A stretch of 54,739 bases of DNA from a candidate division CSSED10-310 bacterium (GCA_016927905.1 JAFGLW010000025.1:1-54739), one strand, 5' to 3'. Shown: positions 37,095-46,960, counted from the first letter of the stretch. The notes: a model not told the origin generated them from the sequence alone. Program-made: numbers and translations.

Positions 37095-38000
37095 ATGAAT
37101 GCAGTATGGATAGCATTCGGGCTTACATTGTTCGCAGGAATGGCCACCGGTATCGGGAGCATTATCGGATTCGCCGCTGAAAGGACCAACTATCGTTTCC
37201 TTGCTGTTTCAACCGGATTCTCCGCTGGTGTCATGCTGTATGTATCGTTTGTCGAAATATTCGTCAAGGGTGTCGATTCTCTGACTGTGAGTTTCGGAAA
37301 TTACTGGGGACACTGGATCAATGCGGCATCTTTTTTCGGAGGAATCCTCCTGATCGGCCTGATTGACAACATCATACCGGCAGCGGAAAATCCCCACGAA
37401 ACTCCATCTGAAATGGAAATAGCACCACTTCGAGATTCTTCGGCGCCCCTGCCGGATTTCAGGTCGAAAGGCAGGATAGACCGGGAAGGGCCCGCATCAG
37501 GGAATCATGATCCTCGCGTGCATGGCGGCAAACTCATGCGCATGGGTCTTTTCACCGCGCTGGCGATAGCCATACATAATTTTCCGGAAGGGCTGGCCAC
37601 ATTCCTGGCAGCACTCCAGGATCCCACTCTAGGTGTTGCCATCGCCGTGGCCATCGGACTTCACAATATTCCCGAAGGGATCAGCGTTTCCGTTCCGATC
37701 TTCTATGCCACCGGTAATCGGCGAAAGGCTTTTGTGTATTCGTTTTTAAGCGGGCTGGCTGAACCGTTCGGAGCGGGAGTTGCCTATATGATTCTGCGTC
37801 TGTTCATCGGTGGTGAGACCGGGACGATCCCGTCGCAGATAATGGGTGTTTTGTTCGGCGGAGTTGCTGGAATCATGGTGTACATCAGCCTGGACGAACT
37901 GCTTCCGACCAGCAGAGCTTACGGAAAAGGCCACGACAGCCTGATGGGCCTGGTCACCGGGATGCTGATCATGGCCGTCAGCCTTCTGCTGATGAAATAG
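37095..38000 (+). CDS. zupT: ZIP-family divalent metal transporter (ZupT-like)
   Basis: Imports zinc and other divalent metals across the inner membrane. The 301-residue product has about eight membrane segments. The two signature motifs are [12 protein letters not shown] and [14 protein letters not shown] in helices 4 and 5. A hydrophilic loop of about 65 residues lies between helices 3 and 4 and contains only one or two histidines. The ATG at 37095 starts directly at the first membrane helix. The frame is also open from 37038, which would overlap the previous gene. Confidence 0.9.
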   Translation: MNAVWIAFGLTLFAGMATGIGSIIGFAAERTNYRFLAVSTGFSAGVMLYVSFVEIFVKGVDSLTVSFGNYWGHWINAASFFGGILLIGLIDNIIPAAENPHETPSEMEIAPLRDSSAPLPDFRSKGRIDREGPASGNHDPRVHGGKLMRMGLFTALAIAIHNFPEGLATFLAALQDPTLGVAIAVAIGLHNIPEGISVSVPIFYATGNRRKAFVYSFLSGLAEPFGAGVAYMILRLFIGGETGTIPSQIMGVLFGGVAGIMVYISLDELLPTSRAYGKGHDSLMGLVTGMLIMAVSLLLMK

Positions 38001-38063
38001 TTATGGCTCAGAAAATCCTGCCTGGACCGCCCCTGCCGTGAACGGATGAATGCCCGATCACAA

Positions 38064-38141
38064 GGATGACGTTCAGGATTCATCGGTATTTGAATCGTCA
38101 TCCCCTCGAATTCAGGATTCTGTATATTGAATCGGGATGAC
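38064..38141 (+). repeat. Alternating inverted repeats able to form competing hairpins
   Basis: Three related blocks lie in order: GGATGAC (38064-38070), GTCATCCC (38097-38104) and GGGATGAC (38134-38141). The middle one can pair with either neighbour, but not both at once. Between the arms the unit CAGGATTC-N-GAATCG occurs twice (38074-38096 and 38113-38134), forming inner stems. A further palindrome, AACCGGTTTGAAACCAGTCG, begins at 38179. The layout is upstream of the gene at 38299 but 5' of its candidate promoter. Confidence 0.6.
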
Positions 38142-38227
38142 AAATCGATACTCAACGGAGGGGAAATGACTTCGGAATAACCGGTTTGAAACCAGTCGGT
38201 TAAGGCTGGGAATATCGGACAGGTTTA

Positions 38228-38255
38228 TTGACATTATTTCCCGGGTGTGTATAGG
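38228..38255 (+). promoter_or_regulatory. Candidate sigma-70 promoter for the large exported protein gene
   Basis: TTGACA (38228-38233) matches the -35 consensus exactly. TATAGG (38250-38255) follows after 16 bases. The predicted transcript would start near 38262 and have a leader of about 37 bases ending in GGAGG and GGCGGA before the ATG at 38299. Assigned by eye only. Confidence 0.5.
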
Positions 38256-38298
38256 AAAGAAGTATAAGGATGGGGCTGGAAGGAGGTTTGTAGGCGGA

Positions 38299-41200
38299 AT
38301 GAAAAGAATCCGGTTTTTCATTTTTCTGGCATGGATGATCCTGCCATCGGCAATCGGAGCCGAACAGGAGGACCGGGGTGTCACCGCCGGGCCGCTGGGA
38401 ACAGATGCAATGAATTTACCCATAAGGGTTTCAGGAATGCAAATGGCGCTAACGGTGAGGGGGTACATCGATCTGGTTTCACCCGATCTGGGCTTGACTG
38501 AAGCTGCCCAGGCGGCAATCACACTCTCTCCGGATTGGGTGAAGAATGCGCTGGCTGAGAACCTGTCGTTTCTCGATGCAAGCTCCCAGGATATCGCCGC
38601 GGATCTGATCATGAACCCCGGTGATGTGAACTGGCGGGATGAAATCTCATTCTTGATGGCGCATATCACGCCCGGAGTATTGATGGGAAACAGTTTTTCT
38701 CCCGGGTTGATTCGAGAGAATGTTCGGTGCATCTACCAGCTGGCACCGCTTCTCGGTTATGTCGAACTGGTGGAATATGGTGATCCGGATACCGGCGGCG
38801 ATTACTATACGACAACCCGTTACAACTATCGCGTTGGAGGTTCGGAGGAATGGCACGAAATCCCCAGAGACATTTATTACTGGTATGTCGTGCATCCGAA
38901 AATCAGCGATGAGGCACTCCGCTACTGCGATCCTGAGGGCGGGGGAGGTGCCGATCCGCCCACGGGTGTCTTCTGGCGAAATTACCTGTTTTTTGATTCC
39001 GATGTGACCGCCAGCTATCAGGAGCATTACCTGGAGTATTCCGTCCAGAGTATATCGGATGAAGAACTGGACGATTGGCTGCCATCGACCAGGGGGACCA
39101 TCCAACCGCTGGATGTCGCTCCCACCGACATCGCCGTCGATGATCTTACCGGCGAACCTGTTCTGGCGGATATCAAGTATTCCTCATCCAGCACCGTACT
39201 GGCGACAACACTTCGGGTGGAGGCTGCTTACGACTCCGGCTTGAGTCTGATGCTGGAAAACCTGACCGATTACGGCAACGGTCACTGCTCCTTGGGAGCG
39301 GCGAAACAGATCGCCGTTTTCATGGACGCAGCCGATCCTGCCGGGACCGTCGTTCTGCAGGTCCTGGATAGCCAGGGTCGTCCCCACACGGAATTCACCT
39401 CCGCCGATATCGGTGTCGTCGATCTTTCCATTTACGAAAAGGTGATCATCCCGTCATATCAGCCACGATCGCTGTACCAGGCAGTGGCTGACAACAGACA
39501 ATGGTTCGAAGATTGGCTCGGTGAAAGGAAAATATTCGAAATACATCTGGCGACCCATGATGCAGATGATCCTGTGGGACTGGTTTTTCCGGGGGGATTC
39601 ACAACTGCCAGTCAAACCGATGGAACATCCGATGCGATCAGTTTCTACGGGTATCCGCTGCTGGCTGATATCGTCGACCGGGCGGATGTCTACTGGGACG
39701 AGTATTCCGGTGTGTTACCCAGCGGGCGGTTTTTTGAAACGGGTTCGGCTGTGGATATACTGGGTAACTGGGTATCCAAGATGGTGAAGTACAAAGCGCG
39801 CGGGGACCGACCCATCCAGCCGGTGGCCATCGCCAGAGGACATGATGGGAACTGTGGCGAGCTGCAGGATCTGCTAACAGCGGGAGCCAGGACTCTGCTT
39901 CTTCCCGCGCAATGTGCGAATAATCATGCCTGGGATCATGTATGGAGCGAATTCTGGGCTGAAGGCACCTGGCATCCCTACCAGGTTGACTGGGATGGCG
40001 GGGTCACCCGGATCGATACTCCGGCAAACGGCCAGGACAAGGATTACGGAGGCGGTAAAGACCTCTCGGCGGTATTCGACTGGCGCAACGACGAGTACCG
40101 GGATACCATCACCCATCGATATTCCAACACCTGCATGCTGGATGTCGCGGTGCAGGACATCGCCGGTGAACCAATTGACGGCGCGAAAGTGGATATATGG
40201 GTTTACCGGAACAACAATCCGGATTATGGACTGACCGTCGCCTGCGCGAAATACACCGATATCGACGGACACGTGCAATTCAGTCTGGGCGATAACCGGG
40301 ATTACTGGGCTTCGGTGGACAGCGATCTGGGAGCATACCCGCAATCCGGAGACCCGGAACCGGTGATTACAGGGAGTGTTGCGGGGGAGACTTATGGGTG
40401 GAATGTCATCATAGACGGAACCGGACCGGTTCTGGAAGTGACGGAAGCTCCGGATCCGCCCGACCCTCTGAACGCATTCCGGGTTCGAGTCGATTATGAT
40501 GTTGTGGAGCGTTTCATTCATCCCAGGGAAACCAGCAGACAACCTGTTTTTTCATACTGCTTGAGCGGAGGGGATGTGGATTTCTTCATCGCCGACCAGG
40601 CCAACCACTCGCTGTATTCATCAGGGCAGCGGTTCCAGGCATACCGGATCGGATTGGATTCCCATTCGGGCAACGTAACACTGGCTCTGCCTTATTCCGA
40701 TACGTGGTATATATGCCTGGATGCCATCGATGTTCATTTCGCCGGTCAGGTACTGGATTGCACAATCAACCTGGACCGGGATTCGGGGAGCGGGTGGACC
40801 GAGATCGACAGCGCCGGTGATTTGGTTCACGTTCCCCCCGGGACATGTGTGAAGGCGAAAATCGTCCTGGAACCCAATTCGATGATTACCGATCCAGCGG
40901 ATGGGCAGACTGTCGCACCAGGATACTGCACGATTCGGGGAACGGCATCCGGATTCATGGGCAATGCACTCGATCGGATCGAAGTGTCGATAGATGGAGG
41001 CGTATCATGGATGGAAGCTGCCGGATTGGAAACCTGGAATTACGAATGGTTGGCTTTGGAGACGGGGGATTACCACTTGATGAGCCGTGCAGTCGATGTG
41101 GCGGGTTTTGTGGAAAATCCGGACTCCGGGATAACGGTGACGGTGGATTTCCCGTGCGAGATCACCGGTGTGGCTCTGTGGATGCCATCCCACATGTTCC

Positions 41201-41517
41201 GGGCGGGAGATGTCTGCGCCTGCAAGGCGGCGGTATGCAATTCGGGGCCGGATCCGCTGGCCGGGTATCCATTGTTCGTGATCCTGGATGTTTTTGGATC
41301 TTATTTTTTTGCGCCGTCTTTCAACACTGAATTCGACTGGTATCTGAACGATTACCCTTCATTTCCGACAGGCAGCACTGTGGTGAACGTGCTGCCGGCA
41401 TTCACCTGGCCTGAGGCGGGAACCGCAGCCGGATTGATGTGGTACGCTGCCCTGACCGATCCGAACATTACTGGATTGCATGGTGAGATGGATGCCTGGG
41501 AATTCGGGTGGGAGTGA
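38299..41517 (+). CDS. Exported multidomain transglutaminase-like protein with shared C-terminal domain
   Basis: The 1072-residue product has a signal peptide (MKRIRFFIFLAWMILPSAIG). An N-terminal region contains IPRDIYYWYVVHPKISDE and is shared with the protein at 42878-46681. A transglutaminase-like core follows with C519 (GNCGELQDLL), H543 (NHAWDHVWSEF) and D564 (YQVDWDGG). After it come a carboxypeptidase-regulatory-like beta domain (MLDVAVQDIAGEPIDGAKVD), an Ig-like domain (ITDPADGQTVAPGYCTIRG, SIDGGVSWMEA) and, from 41155, the roughly 120-residue domain shared with two other proteins in the window, ending DAWEFGWE. Whether it is a protease or a cross-linking enzyme cannot be told. The start has GGAGG and GGCGGA upstream. 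Its end overlaps the convergent gene by 50 bases. Confidence 0.8.
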   Translation: MKRIRFFIFLAWMILPSAIGAEQEDRGVTAGPLGTDAMNLPIRVSGMQMALTVRGYIDLVSPDLGLTEAAQAAITLSPDWVKNALAENLSFLDASSQDIAADLIMNPGDVNWRDEISFLMAHITPGVLMGNSFSPGLIRENVRCIYQLAPLLGYVELVEYGDPDTGGDYYTTTRYNYRVGGSEEWHEIPRDIYYWYVVHPKISDEALRYCDPEGGGGADPPTGVFWRNYLFFDSDVTASYQEHYLEYSVQSISDEELDDWLPSTRGTIQPLDVAPTDIAVDDLTGEPVLADIKYSSSSTVLATTLRVEAAYDSGLSLMLENLTDYGNGHCSLGAAKQIAVFMDAADPAGTVVLQVLDSQGRPHTEFTSADIGVVDLSIYEKVIIPSYQPRSLYQAVADNRQWFEDWLGERKIFEIHLATHDADDPVGLVFPGGFTTASQTDGTSDAISFYGYPLLADIVDRADVYWDEYSGVLPSGRFFETGSAVDILGNWVSKMVKYKARGDRPIQPVAIARGHDGNCGELQDLLTAGARTLLLPAQCANNHAWDHVWSEFWAEGTWHPYQVDWDGGVTRIDTPANGQDKDYGGGKDLSAVFDWRNDEYRDTITHRYSNTCMLDVAVQDIAGEPIDGAKVDIWVYRNNNPDYGLTVACAKYTDIDGHVQFSLGDNRDYWASVDSDLGAYPQSGDPEPVITGSVAGETYGWNVIIDGTGPVLEVTEAPDPPDPLNAFRVRVDYDVVERFIHPRETSRQPVFSYCLSGGDVDFFIADQANHSLYSSGQRFQAYRIGLDSHSGNVTLALPYSDTWYICLDAIDVHFAGQVLDCTINLDRDSGSGWTEIDSAGDLVHVPPGTCVKAKIVLEPNSMITDPADGQTVAPGYCTIRGTASGFMGNALDRIEVSIDGGVSWMEAAGLETWNYEWLALETGDYHLMSRAVDVAGFVENPDSGITVTVDFPCEITGVALWMPSHMFRAGDVCACKAAVCNSGPDPLAGYPLFVILDVFGSYFFAPSFNTEFDWYLNDYPSFPTGSTVVNVLPAFTWPEAGTAAGLMWYAALTDPNITGLHGEMDAWEFGWE

Positions 41518-42241
41518 TGTGAACGGGGTATGGGTCCCAGATTCGGAACTGCTTTTTCCAGCGATTCCGGACGGTCGACAGTATTTCCTTTTTGTTCCTG
41601 CGGGAAGCAGGCTGCAAAGCCATCAAAAAAAGCGCGCATGAAGTCGATACCGCAAAAACGGATGACTTTGAAGTGATTTTCTGGAGTTCGGCGATTTTCC
41701 GCCAGATAAACTCAGCTTTTTTCTCCCGCGTGAAATGCTGGCAGATAAGCAGTGACTTGTTCCGGCTCCAGAGTTCCTTTATTTCATTCCTAAATACGTA
41801 TTTGGCCGATCCTTTGCTGCCGTAAGGTCTGGATTCGGCTTCCAGACCGTTATCGGGATCCAGGAAAACCAGATTCGATCCCGATGTTCTTTCCAGCAAC
41901 TTCTGGAACCACTGATCCCGTTCTTCCGCGAAATCGGGGACCAAATCGGAATAAAATTCTGCATCAACCAGAAGATTGAGTTGTTCCAGGAGAGACACCT
42001 TTCTCGGTTGGCCGGATTTCAAAAGTTTCCTTAAACTATAATACAGGCGGGAGTCATATTTTGACCACCGCGTATGCTGAGCCAGGTAGTCGATTTTTCC
42101 GCCGTTACTGCTTTTGTCATCCCGGGTGAGCATCCAAACAATCAACAACTTGAAATTTCCGGTGGCGAGAATGGCCCGGAGGAGTCCGTATTTACGGTAA
42201 TCGTTGATGTCACCGAAATATTGGTTTTTCAAAATGGTCAT
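41468..42241 (-). CDS. Conserved hypothetical protein, NDYRKYG family
   Basis: The 257-residue product starts MTILKNQYFGDINDYRKYGL, a signature I associate with a widely scattered uncharacterised family. Other recognisable parts are LIVWMLTRDDKSSNGGK, LVFLDPDNGLE and LLICQHFTREKK. The LDPDNGLE strand resembles the end of a nucleotide-binding Rossmann-like sheet, as in some methyltransferase-like proteins, but no clear SAM-binding glycine motif is present. No membrane or signal segment is seen. The last 20 or so residues (RIWDPYPVHITPTRI on) fall in the overlap with the convergent large exported protein gene. Function unknown. Confidence 0.75.
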   Translation of the reverse strand: MTILKNQYFGDINDYRKYGLLRAILATGNFKLLIVWMLTRDDKSSNGGKIDYLAQHTRWSKYDSRLYYSLRKLLKSGQPRKVSLLEQLNLLVDAEFYSDLVPDFAEERDQWFQKLLERTSGSNLVFLDPDNGLEAESRPYGSKGSAKYVFRNEIKELWSRNKSLLICQHFTREKKAEFIWRKIAELQKITSKSSVFAVSTSCALFLMALQPASRRNKKEILSTVRNRWKKQFRIWDPYPVHITPTRIPRHPSHHAIQ

Positions 42242-42335
42242 TCCTTCTGTCGTGTATCATCTTTCGGAAGATGATGCGCTTCAGATACATCATTGACCCT
42301 GTCAATCAATAAGGAAAGAAATGTTTCAGGGAGAA

Positions 42336-42584
42336 TTATTTCTTGATCACCCGGTACAGAAGCAACAGGACGACCGCCCCGCCAATCGCCAGCAGAATAC
42401 TCCCGATATTCAGCCCGGTAACCGTTCCGAGACCCAGCAGCGACCCGATATAGCCGCCTACGAAGGCACCCCCAATCCCGATAACAATGGTCATGACGAT
42501 CCCCCCGGGGTCTTTTCCGGGCATGACGAATTTAGCGAGTATGCCGACGATTAATCCCATGACGATCCAAGATAAAATTCCCAT
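42336..42584 (-). CDS. GlsB/YeaQ/YmgE-family stress-response membrane protein
   Basis: The 82-residue product is a small glycine-rich membrane protein with three hydrophobic segments. It contains IVMGLIVGILAKFVMPGKDP, the family signature, then GGAFVGGYIGSLLGLG and a final LLLLYRVIKK. Such proteins are induced by envelope or stationary-phase stress in many bacteria, with no proven molecular activity. A good CTGGAGG precedes the ATG. It stands alone between the NDYRKYG gene and the exported protein at 42878. Confidence 0.92.
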   Translation of the reverse strand: MGILSWIVMGLIVGILAKFVMPGKDPGGIVMTIVIGIGGAFVGGYIGSLLGLGTVTGLNIGSILLAIGGAVVLLLLYRVIKK

Positions 42585-42656
42585 TACGAGCCTCCAGTCA
42601 TCTGCGAAATGTTTCGCATGTTCCGCATATAGTCTATTTTATAGAATAAAGTATCA

Positions 42657-42676
42657 GGGGTCAAATCTCTTGACTC
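42657..42676 (-). repeat. Short dispersed palindromic repeat, copy 1
   Basis: Read on the minus strand this is GAGTCAAGAGATTTGACCCC. It matches the core of the repeat at 53476-53510 (GGTCAAGAGCAGACTTGACC plus CC) with a shorter loop. It lies in the non-coding 293-base gap between the GlsB-type gene and the large gene ending at 42878. Confidence 0.55.
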
Positions 42677-42877
42677 TGGCTTCTCACCAGGATGGCGGTT
42701 CCGGATGACCGGTAATGATCCACAGGACTGAATGAGGTTCCATGTCCATGAGTCAGATGGTGGGATGAACGCGTTTTGGGAGTGTTCCATTTGATGATTC
42801 CGTGTTGAATATTCAAGTCAAGCAGATCGCTCGGGGAGTGGTTCATGATATTGAGATCGGGAAGTTGCTCGAAGTAT

Positions 42878-45800
42878 CTATTGAATGATGAATATGGAAC
42901 TGAGATGAATCTCCGGATCATTCTCGGCAAGCTGTGCCGAGACTTCGATCAAATGGTTCCCATCCGTCCAGTCAGACTGCGGGAAAAACCTGGCCGAAGT
43001 GGGTGTGAAATGCAGTTGTCCCGTGATATCTTCTGCGTCGATTCGGATAGAGAGCCGCGCAGGTTTACGCTTGAAATAGACCGCGATCACCTGTCGGATG
43101 TCGATGGTTTTGCAGCCGTCATGCGGCGAGACCGCAAGTTCCTGCTCCTTGATTGTCAAGCGCTTTTTTTCGCGGGACGGTTCCGGTTCGGGACCTGCAG
43201 CGGATCGCTCCGATGCCTCTGATTCCGGAACCGGTATGACGGGCAGAGCGGAAAGACGGAAGTCCGCCCGGGCGAACCGCATTTTGGCCGGTTCGCCGTT
43301 TCTCAGCCGGTCGATCAACCGGACTCGGTCCAGAAGTGCCTCCTGCTGTCCCGGGTCTGGCACCGACCAGCCCTGTCCCAGAATCCACAGCACCTTTTCT
43401 CCGGGTTCTTCTATGGTGATTTTCTCCTCGGCGGTCGGCGTGGTGGATTCAGCCAGCTTCTCGTCTTCCTGGATTTCCCGGTCTCCGTTTTTATCTTCGA
43501 AAACAAAAAGATCCAGATCCAGGCCGTCGGTCCGGCCGGTGGATTTCACCTGGAAAAACCGTTCGTTTGCGGGCAATGTGAACGGGCCCAGCATGAAGGA
43601 GCATTCCGGCAGGGGTGAATCGGGATCGTCCTGGCGGATGGGAAAATCCAGGTATTCGGTCGCGGGCAGCAGGTCCGGTTCTGCCTTCGTATCGGATTCA
43701 GACCACCCGTCCGGCACGGTCAACTCGACCATCGCACCGGTGCGATATGCCCCGGGAATGCCAATCCGGCAGACCTGCGATCGTTTAAAGGGCAGGATTC
43801 CGTCCACTCCGACGATCTTTCCCGCTTCAGAAACGACCGTCAATTCAGGAAGCGAATCGAGGGTATGGCAATACCACCGTGTCCCGCGAAAACCGGTTTT
43901 TTCGCCGAGTGTTGTATTCAGTCGTGACTGCTTGGATGTGTGGAAATTTGGGGGAGTCAGAAATCCAGACAGAACCTTGAAGCGAAGTTTGGATCCCGTT
44001 TCAAGCGTACTTACCATTGTGGATCCTGTGTTTTCAGGCCAGGCCGGCGCTTCTCCCGGTACCCTTATCGTCACCGGATGCTGCGTGCCCTCTTCCACAT
44101 GAAAGTCGCTGATCCCGGCCATCCCCGCCGCTGAGATTACTTCAAACGTGTATCCTCCGTTGAGCTGTTCGCCAAGGTTCAGAACACAGGTGCCGTGGTG
44201 ATCGGTGTATTGCACGTAAGCGATATCCCGGCTGGCCCGATTCTGAGAACGCACGATCACCATGGCGGCTTCCACCGGATTTGACTTCGAATCGATGACC
44301 GTCAACTGCACCGTTCCGGTATCGGTATACCCCCGCCCGGAAGTTGTGTAACGACTTCCCGGCGGATTCAATACCTCACCCGTGACCGGAAAGGCGGCAT
44401 CATCGCCCCGGTTGCGCACCACAATGGATACCGGCCGGGAATGATCGGTATGCTCCCGCCAGACCCAGTTGTGTCCCACTTCATGGGGATCGCTGTTGAC
44501 ATCCAGATGCCGCCAGTTTCCGTCCGACCACCATTCATTCCAGGCATGGTCCTCCCCACGCGCCCCGACATGTGCGGCGGGGATGAGTATGGATCGCAGG
44601 GCTGCGGCGGTGAGGATGGCCTGTTCTCCGCAGGAACCGTAATGTTTGGCATAGATCAGTAGCGGCTGGATATCATCCGTACTATACCCGAACTCCATGA
44701 ATCCGTGCATGGATGTGCGGCTCATCCAGTCGCTGTAAGCATGGAGTGCCGCTTCCACGGTCTGGCATTCGCGCACATATTGCATCAGCGGATCGCCGTA
44801 ACGCCGGTCATAAGGCAGGACCGAGCGCCAGAAACGGGAGCGCGCAGAAGGCCGCAGCAACTCGAAATCTTCTTCGTGCCGCCACCATTCATTCTCGGTC
44901 AGGCCGCGTTCTTCCGCAGAGGCATTCCAGAACCATGGATCCAGCCTGGACGGGATTTCGTACAGAATCCTCGGGTGCAAAACCCACCAATAGTATATGT
45001 CGAATGGCATGGTCAGCCATTCATCCCGGTTCAGAATCCGGTATTCGAGAGTTGTTTTGCCCTCTTCCGGATTCTCCTTGAGTCGGACATAGGGCAGCTT
45101 CTCCACAATCCGGTACAACTCACGGGCATTAATGAGGGGAATATCCGAAAACTCCATCCGGGACATCGCGCGGAGTATTTCGGTCGGTGTGTGTGCGATG
45201 GTGAATGCGATTTCATCCAGAAGTTCGGGTTCAGCGTTGAGTATCAGACGGGCAAAGCGTTCGACGCTTTCGCTGTCCAGGGGAGACCGGAGTTCCTCCC
45301 ATTCGCGGTAATACCGGTCGTAATATTCCTCCGGGTTGGATGCGATCCTGGACGGCACGAACCGCCATGGTGCGGTAGACCGCCAGATGCCTCCTTCAAC
45401 CTTATAGATGCTCAGTTGGCCGTCTCGATCACCCAGGACCATGATCGCGCCGGATTCGGTCCATGCAGGGGCTGCGAAGGACCGCCGGGGACAGCATTTT
45501 ATCTCTGGGAGCAAATCCAGCCAATCCGGACCCCGGAACATGCGTATGTCTCCATCGACCGTGCCCACAACAAGGTCCGGTTCGCCGTCATCATCCATAT
45601 CCCGGAAACGGGGGATTGCCCCTGTTCCGGTATAGCGGGGTTCGTCTTTCCGATTTCCCTGAAACGGGGGATCCCAGATTTGTTCGCGATCGATCCGCCA
45701 TTTTCCGCTGCTGATTTCAGCTTCGAACCATCGGATCTCTCCTGCCTGATTTCCCACGACCAGGTCCGGAATGCCGTCCCGGTTAAAATCATGAAAACAC

Positions 45801-46681
45801 GGCACTGTATATCCCCCGGCATCCAGCTCTTCGATGCCGGCCCGGTCGATCGTCTGTTTGTTCAGGTCGGGATTCAACCATTCCAGAGTGCCCTCGCGGG
45901 ATCCGGACAGAGTTTCCATCTCACCGTCATCATCCAGATCAGCTGCAGTTGGTGCGGCATTCAGGCCGTTTTTCAGTCTGCAGATTTCAGCGGATCGCTT
46001 AACTTCGCCGTTCTCGATCGTCACATGGCGGATTACGCCGGACTGATCGCCCACCAGAAACCCCTCAGGGACCGGCCAGGGGACCGCACAATATTTAACA
46101 GCCGGAATTTCATCGATTTGGATTGCGCGGATGTAATCCCAAAACGTTCCAGCTGCCTGGCGGCGGGTGACAAGCCGGCTGTCGGCATCGAGCCTGTACT
46201 GGCTATTCCGGTACCGGATCGGCTGCATGTCTTGTGAGAACCACTGGGTCGCGTGTTTTCGGGATCTTGAAGGTTCGATGCCATCCAGAGGGATCCAGTG
46301 CGGAGCCAGATAGTATTCGAATCCTCCGGTCGATTTCTGCATGACCAGATAGTTTTGGTCTCGAATATCGACGAAACGGAAGTCGCGGTATCCTCTTGCC
46401 GGTAGAATATCGAAAAGAAGATCTGCAAATCGAAGCCTGAGGTCATCCCGAAGCCATTTGGGTGCCCGGATCAGTGCTTCCAGGGCCGAATCCGGCAGAA
46501 GCTCGAGTTCGTCGTCGGGTTGCAGAATGCGCCAGTTGCCGGCTGCCTCGTTCCATCGGACTACCAGCTCTTCGCCCGGCGGTACCCGGAGCTGTGTCGT
46601 GAAATCACACTTTGATCCGGTGGAGATCATGCAGGTTATAAGAATGGGAACGGGGATAACCGTTCTGAATTTTGGTGCCAT
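42878..46681 (-). CDS. Exported giant transglutaminase-like protein with FG-GAP-like calcium repeats
   Basis: The 1267-residue product has an N-terminal export signal (MAPKFRTVIPVPILITCMIS). Three FG-GAP/VCBS-like units follow at roughly 230-430, each with a DxDxDG-type loop (DLDDDGEME, DFNRDGIPDLVVG, DMDDDGEPDLVVG). The region shared with the protein at 38299 contains MPFDIYYWWVLHPRILYE. The transglutaminase-like core has C684 (YGSCGEQAIL), H712 (DHAWNEWW) and D727 (RHLDVNSD). Carboxypeptidase-like and other beta domains follow, with a further calcium-type loop (DKNGDREIQEDE) near the C-terminus. It lacks the shared C-terminal domain. The ATG at 46681 has GGAGGAGG upstream. Confidence 0.8.
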   Translation of the reverse strand: MAPKFRTVIPVPILITCMISTGSKCDFTTQLRVPPGEELVVRWNEAAGNWRILQPDDELELLPDSALEALIRAPKWLRDDLRLRFADLLFDILPARGYRDFRFVDIRDQNYLVMQKSTGGFEYYLAPHWIPLDGIEPSRSRKHATQWFSQDMQPIRYRNSQYRLDADSRLVTRRQAAGTFWDYIRAIQIDEIPAVKYCAVPWPVPEGFLVGDQSGVIRHVTIENGEVKRSAEICRLKNGLNAAPTAADLDDDGEMETLSGSREGTLEWLNPDLNKQTIDRAGIEELDAGGYTVPCFHDFNRDGIPDLVVGNQAGEIRWFEAEISSGKWRIDREQIWDPPFQGNRKDEPRYTGTGAIPRFRDMDDDGEPDLVVGTVDGDIRMFRGPDWLDLLPEIKCCPRRSFAAPAWTESGAIMVLGDRDGQLSIYKVEGGIWRSTAPWRFVPSRIASNPEEYYDRYYREWEELRSPLDSESVERFARLILNAEPELLDEIAFTIAHTPTEILRAMSRMEFSDIPLINARELYRIVEKLPYVRLKENPEEGKTTLEYRILNRDEWLTMPFDIYYWWVLHPRILYEIPSRLDPWFWNASAEERGLTENEWWRHEEDFELLRPSARSRFWRSVLPYDRRYGDPLMQYVRECQTVEAALHAYSDWMSRTSMHGFMEFGYSTDDIQPLLIYAKHYGSCGEQAILTAAALRSILIPAAHVGARGEDHAWNEWWSDGNWRHLDVNSDPHEVGHNWVWREHTDHSRPVSIVVRNRGDDAAFPVTGEVLNPPGSRYTTSGRGYTDTGTVQLTVIDSKSNPVEAAMVIVRSQNRASRDIAYVQYTDHHGTCVLNLGEQLNGGYTFEVISAAGMAGISDFHVEEGTQHPVTIRVPGEAPAWPENTGSTMVSTLETGSKLRFKVLSGFLTPPNFHTSKQSRLNTTLGEKTGFRGTRWYCHTLDSLPELTVVSEAGKIVGVDGILPFKRSQVCRIGIPGAYRTGAMVELTVPDGWSESDTKAEPDLLPATEYLDFPIRQDDPDSPLPECSFMLGPFTLPANERFFQVKSTGRTDGLDLDLFVFEDKNGDREIQEDEKLAESTTPTAEEKITIEEPGEKVLWILGQGWSVPDPGQQEALLDRVRLIDRLRNGEPAKMRFARADFRLSALPVIPVPESEASERSAAGPEPEPSREKKRLTIKEQELAVSPHDGCKTIDIRQVIAVYFKRKPARLSIRIDAEDITGQLHFTPTSARFFPQSDWTDGNHLIEVSAQLAENDPEIHLSSIFIIQ

Positions 46682-46724
46682 TGCGGTCCTCCTCCTCAGA
46701 ATGGAGATTCCATATTGAAAAACA

Positions 46725-46754
46725 AGTATACAGCAGCTTGTGGGAAATAGGTAA
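46725..46754 (-). promoter_or_regulatory. Candidate promoter for the giant exported protein gene
   Basis: On the minus strand TTACCT (46754-46749) and TATACT (46730-46725) are 18 bases apart, about 45 bases before the ATG at 46681. A small palindrome (ATGGAATCTCCAT, 46701-46713) lies between the -10 box and the ribosome binding site. Assigned by eye. Confidence 0.4.
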
Positions 46755-46960
46755 GACGTTTGAAATACCAAGATAGGAGGATTCAATTTTTACCATGTAA
46801 TGTGTCCCCGGACCTTCGGATTATATATATGATTGGTCAGAATCGTATTCCGTTGCCGCTACGAGGGTCGGCTGGTATACTCCTGAAGAGACGTCAAATG
46901 ATTTTCCGGGCAGGCCGGCAGCATTTTGAATGACCGTTTTTGCAGGAATACGGGGGGGAT

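Noticed and set aside
42661..42930. Minus-strand 89-codon frame in the gap before the giant gene
   Set aside because: No ribosome binding site, no signature, and it covers a repeat copy; treated as non-coding.
44705..46237. Long + strand open frame of 510 codons inside the giant exported gene
   Set aside because: It is antisense to a gene with clear domains and a ribosome binding site. Its translation is Cys/His/Pro-rich without any family signature.
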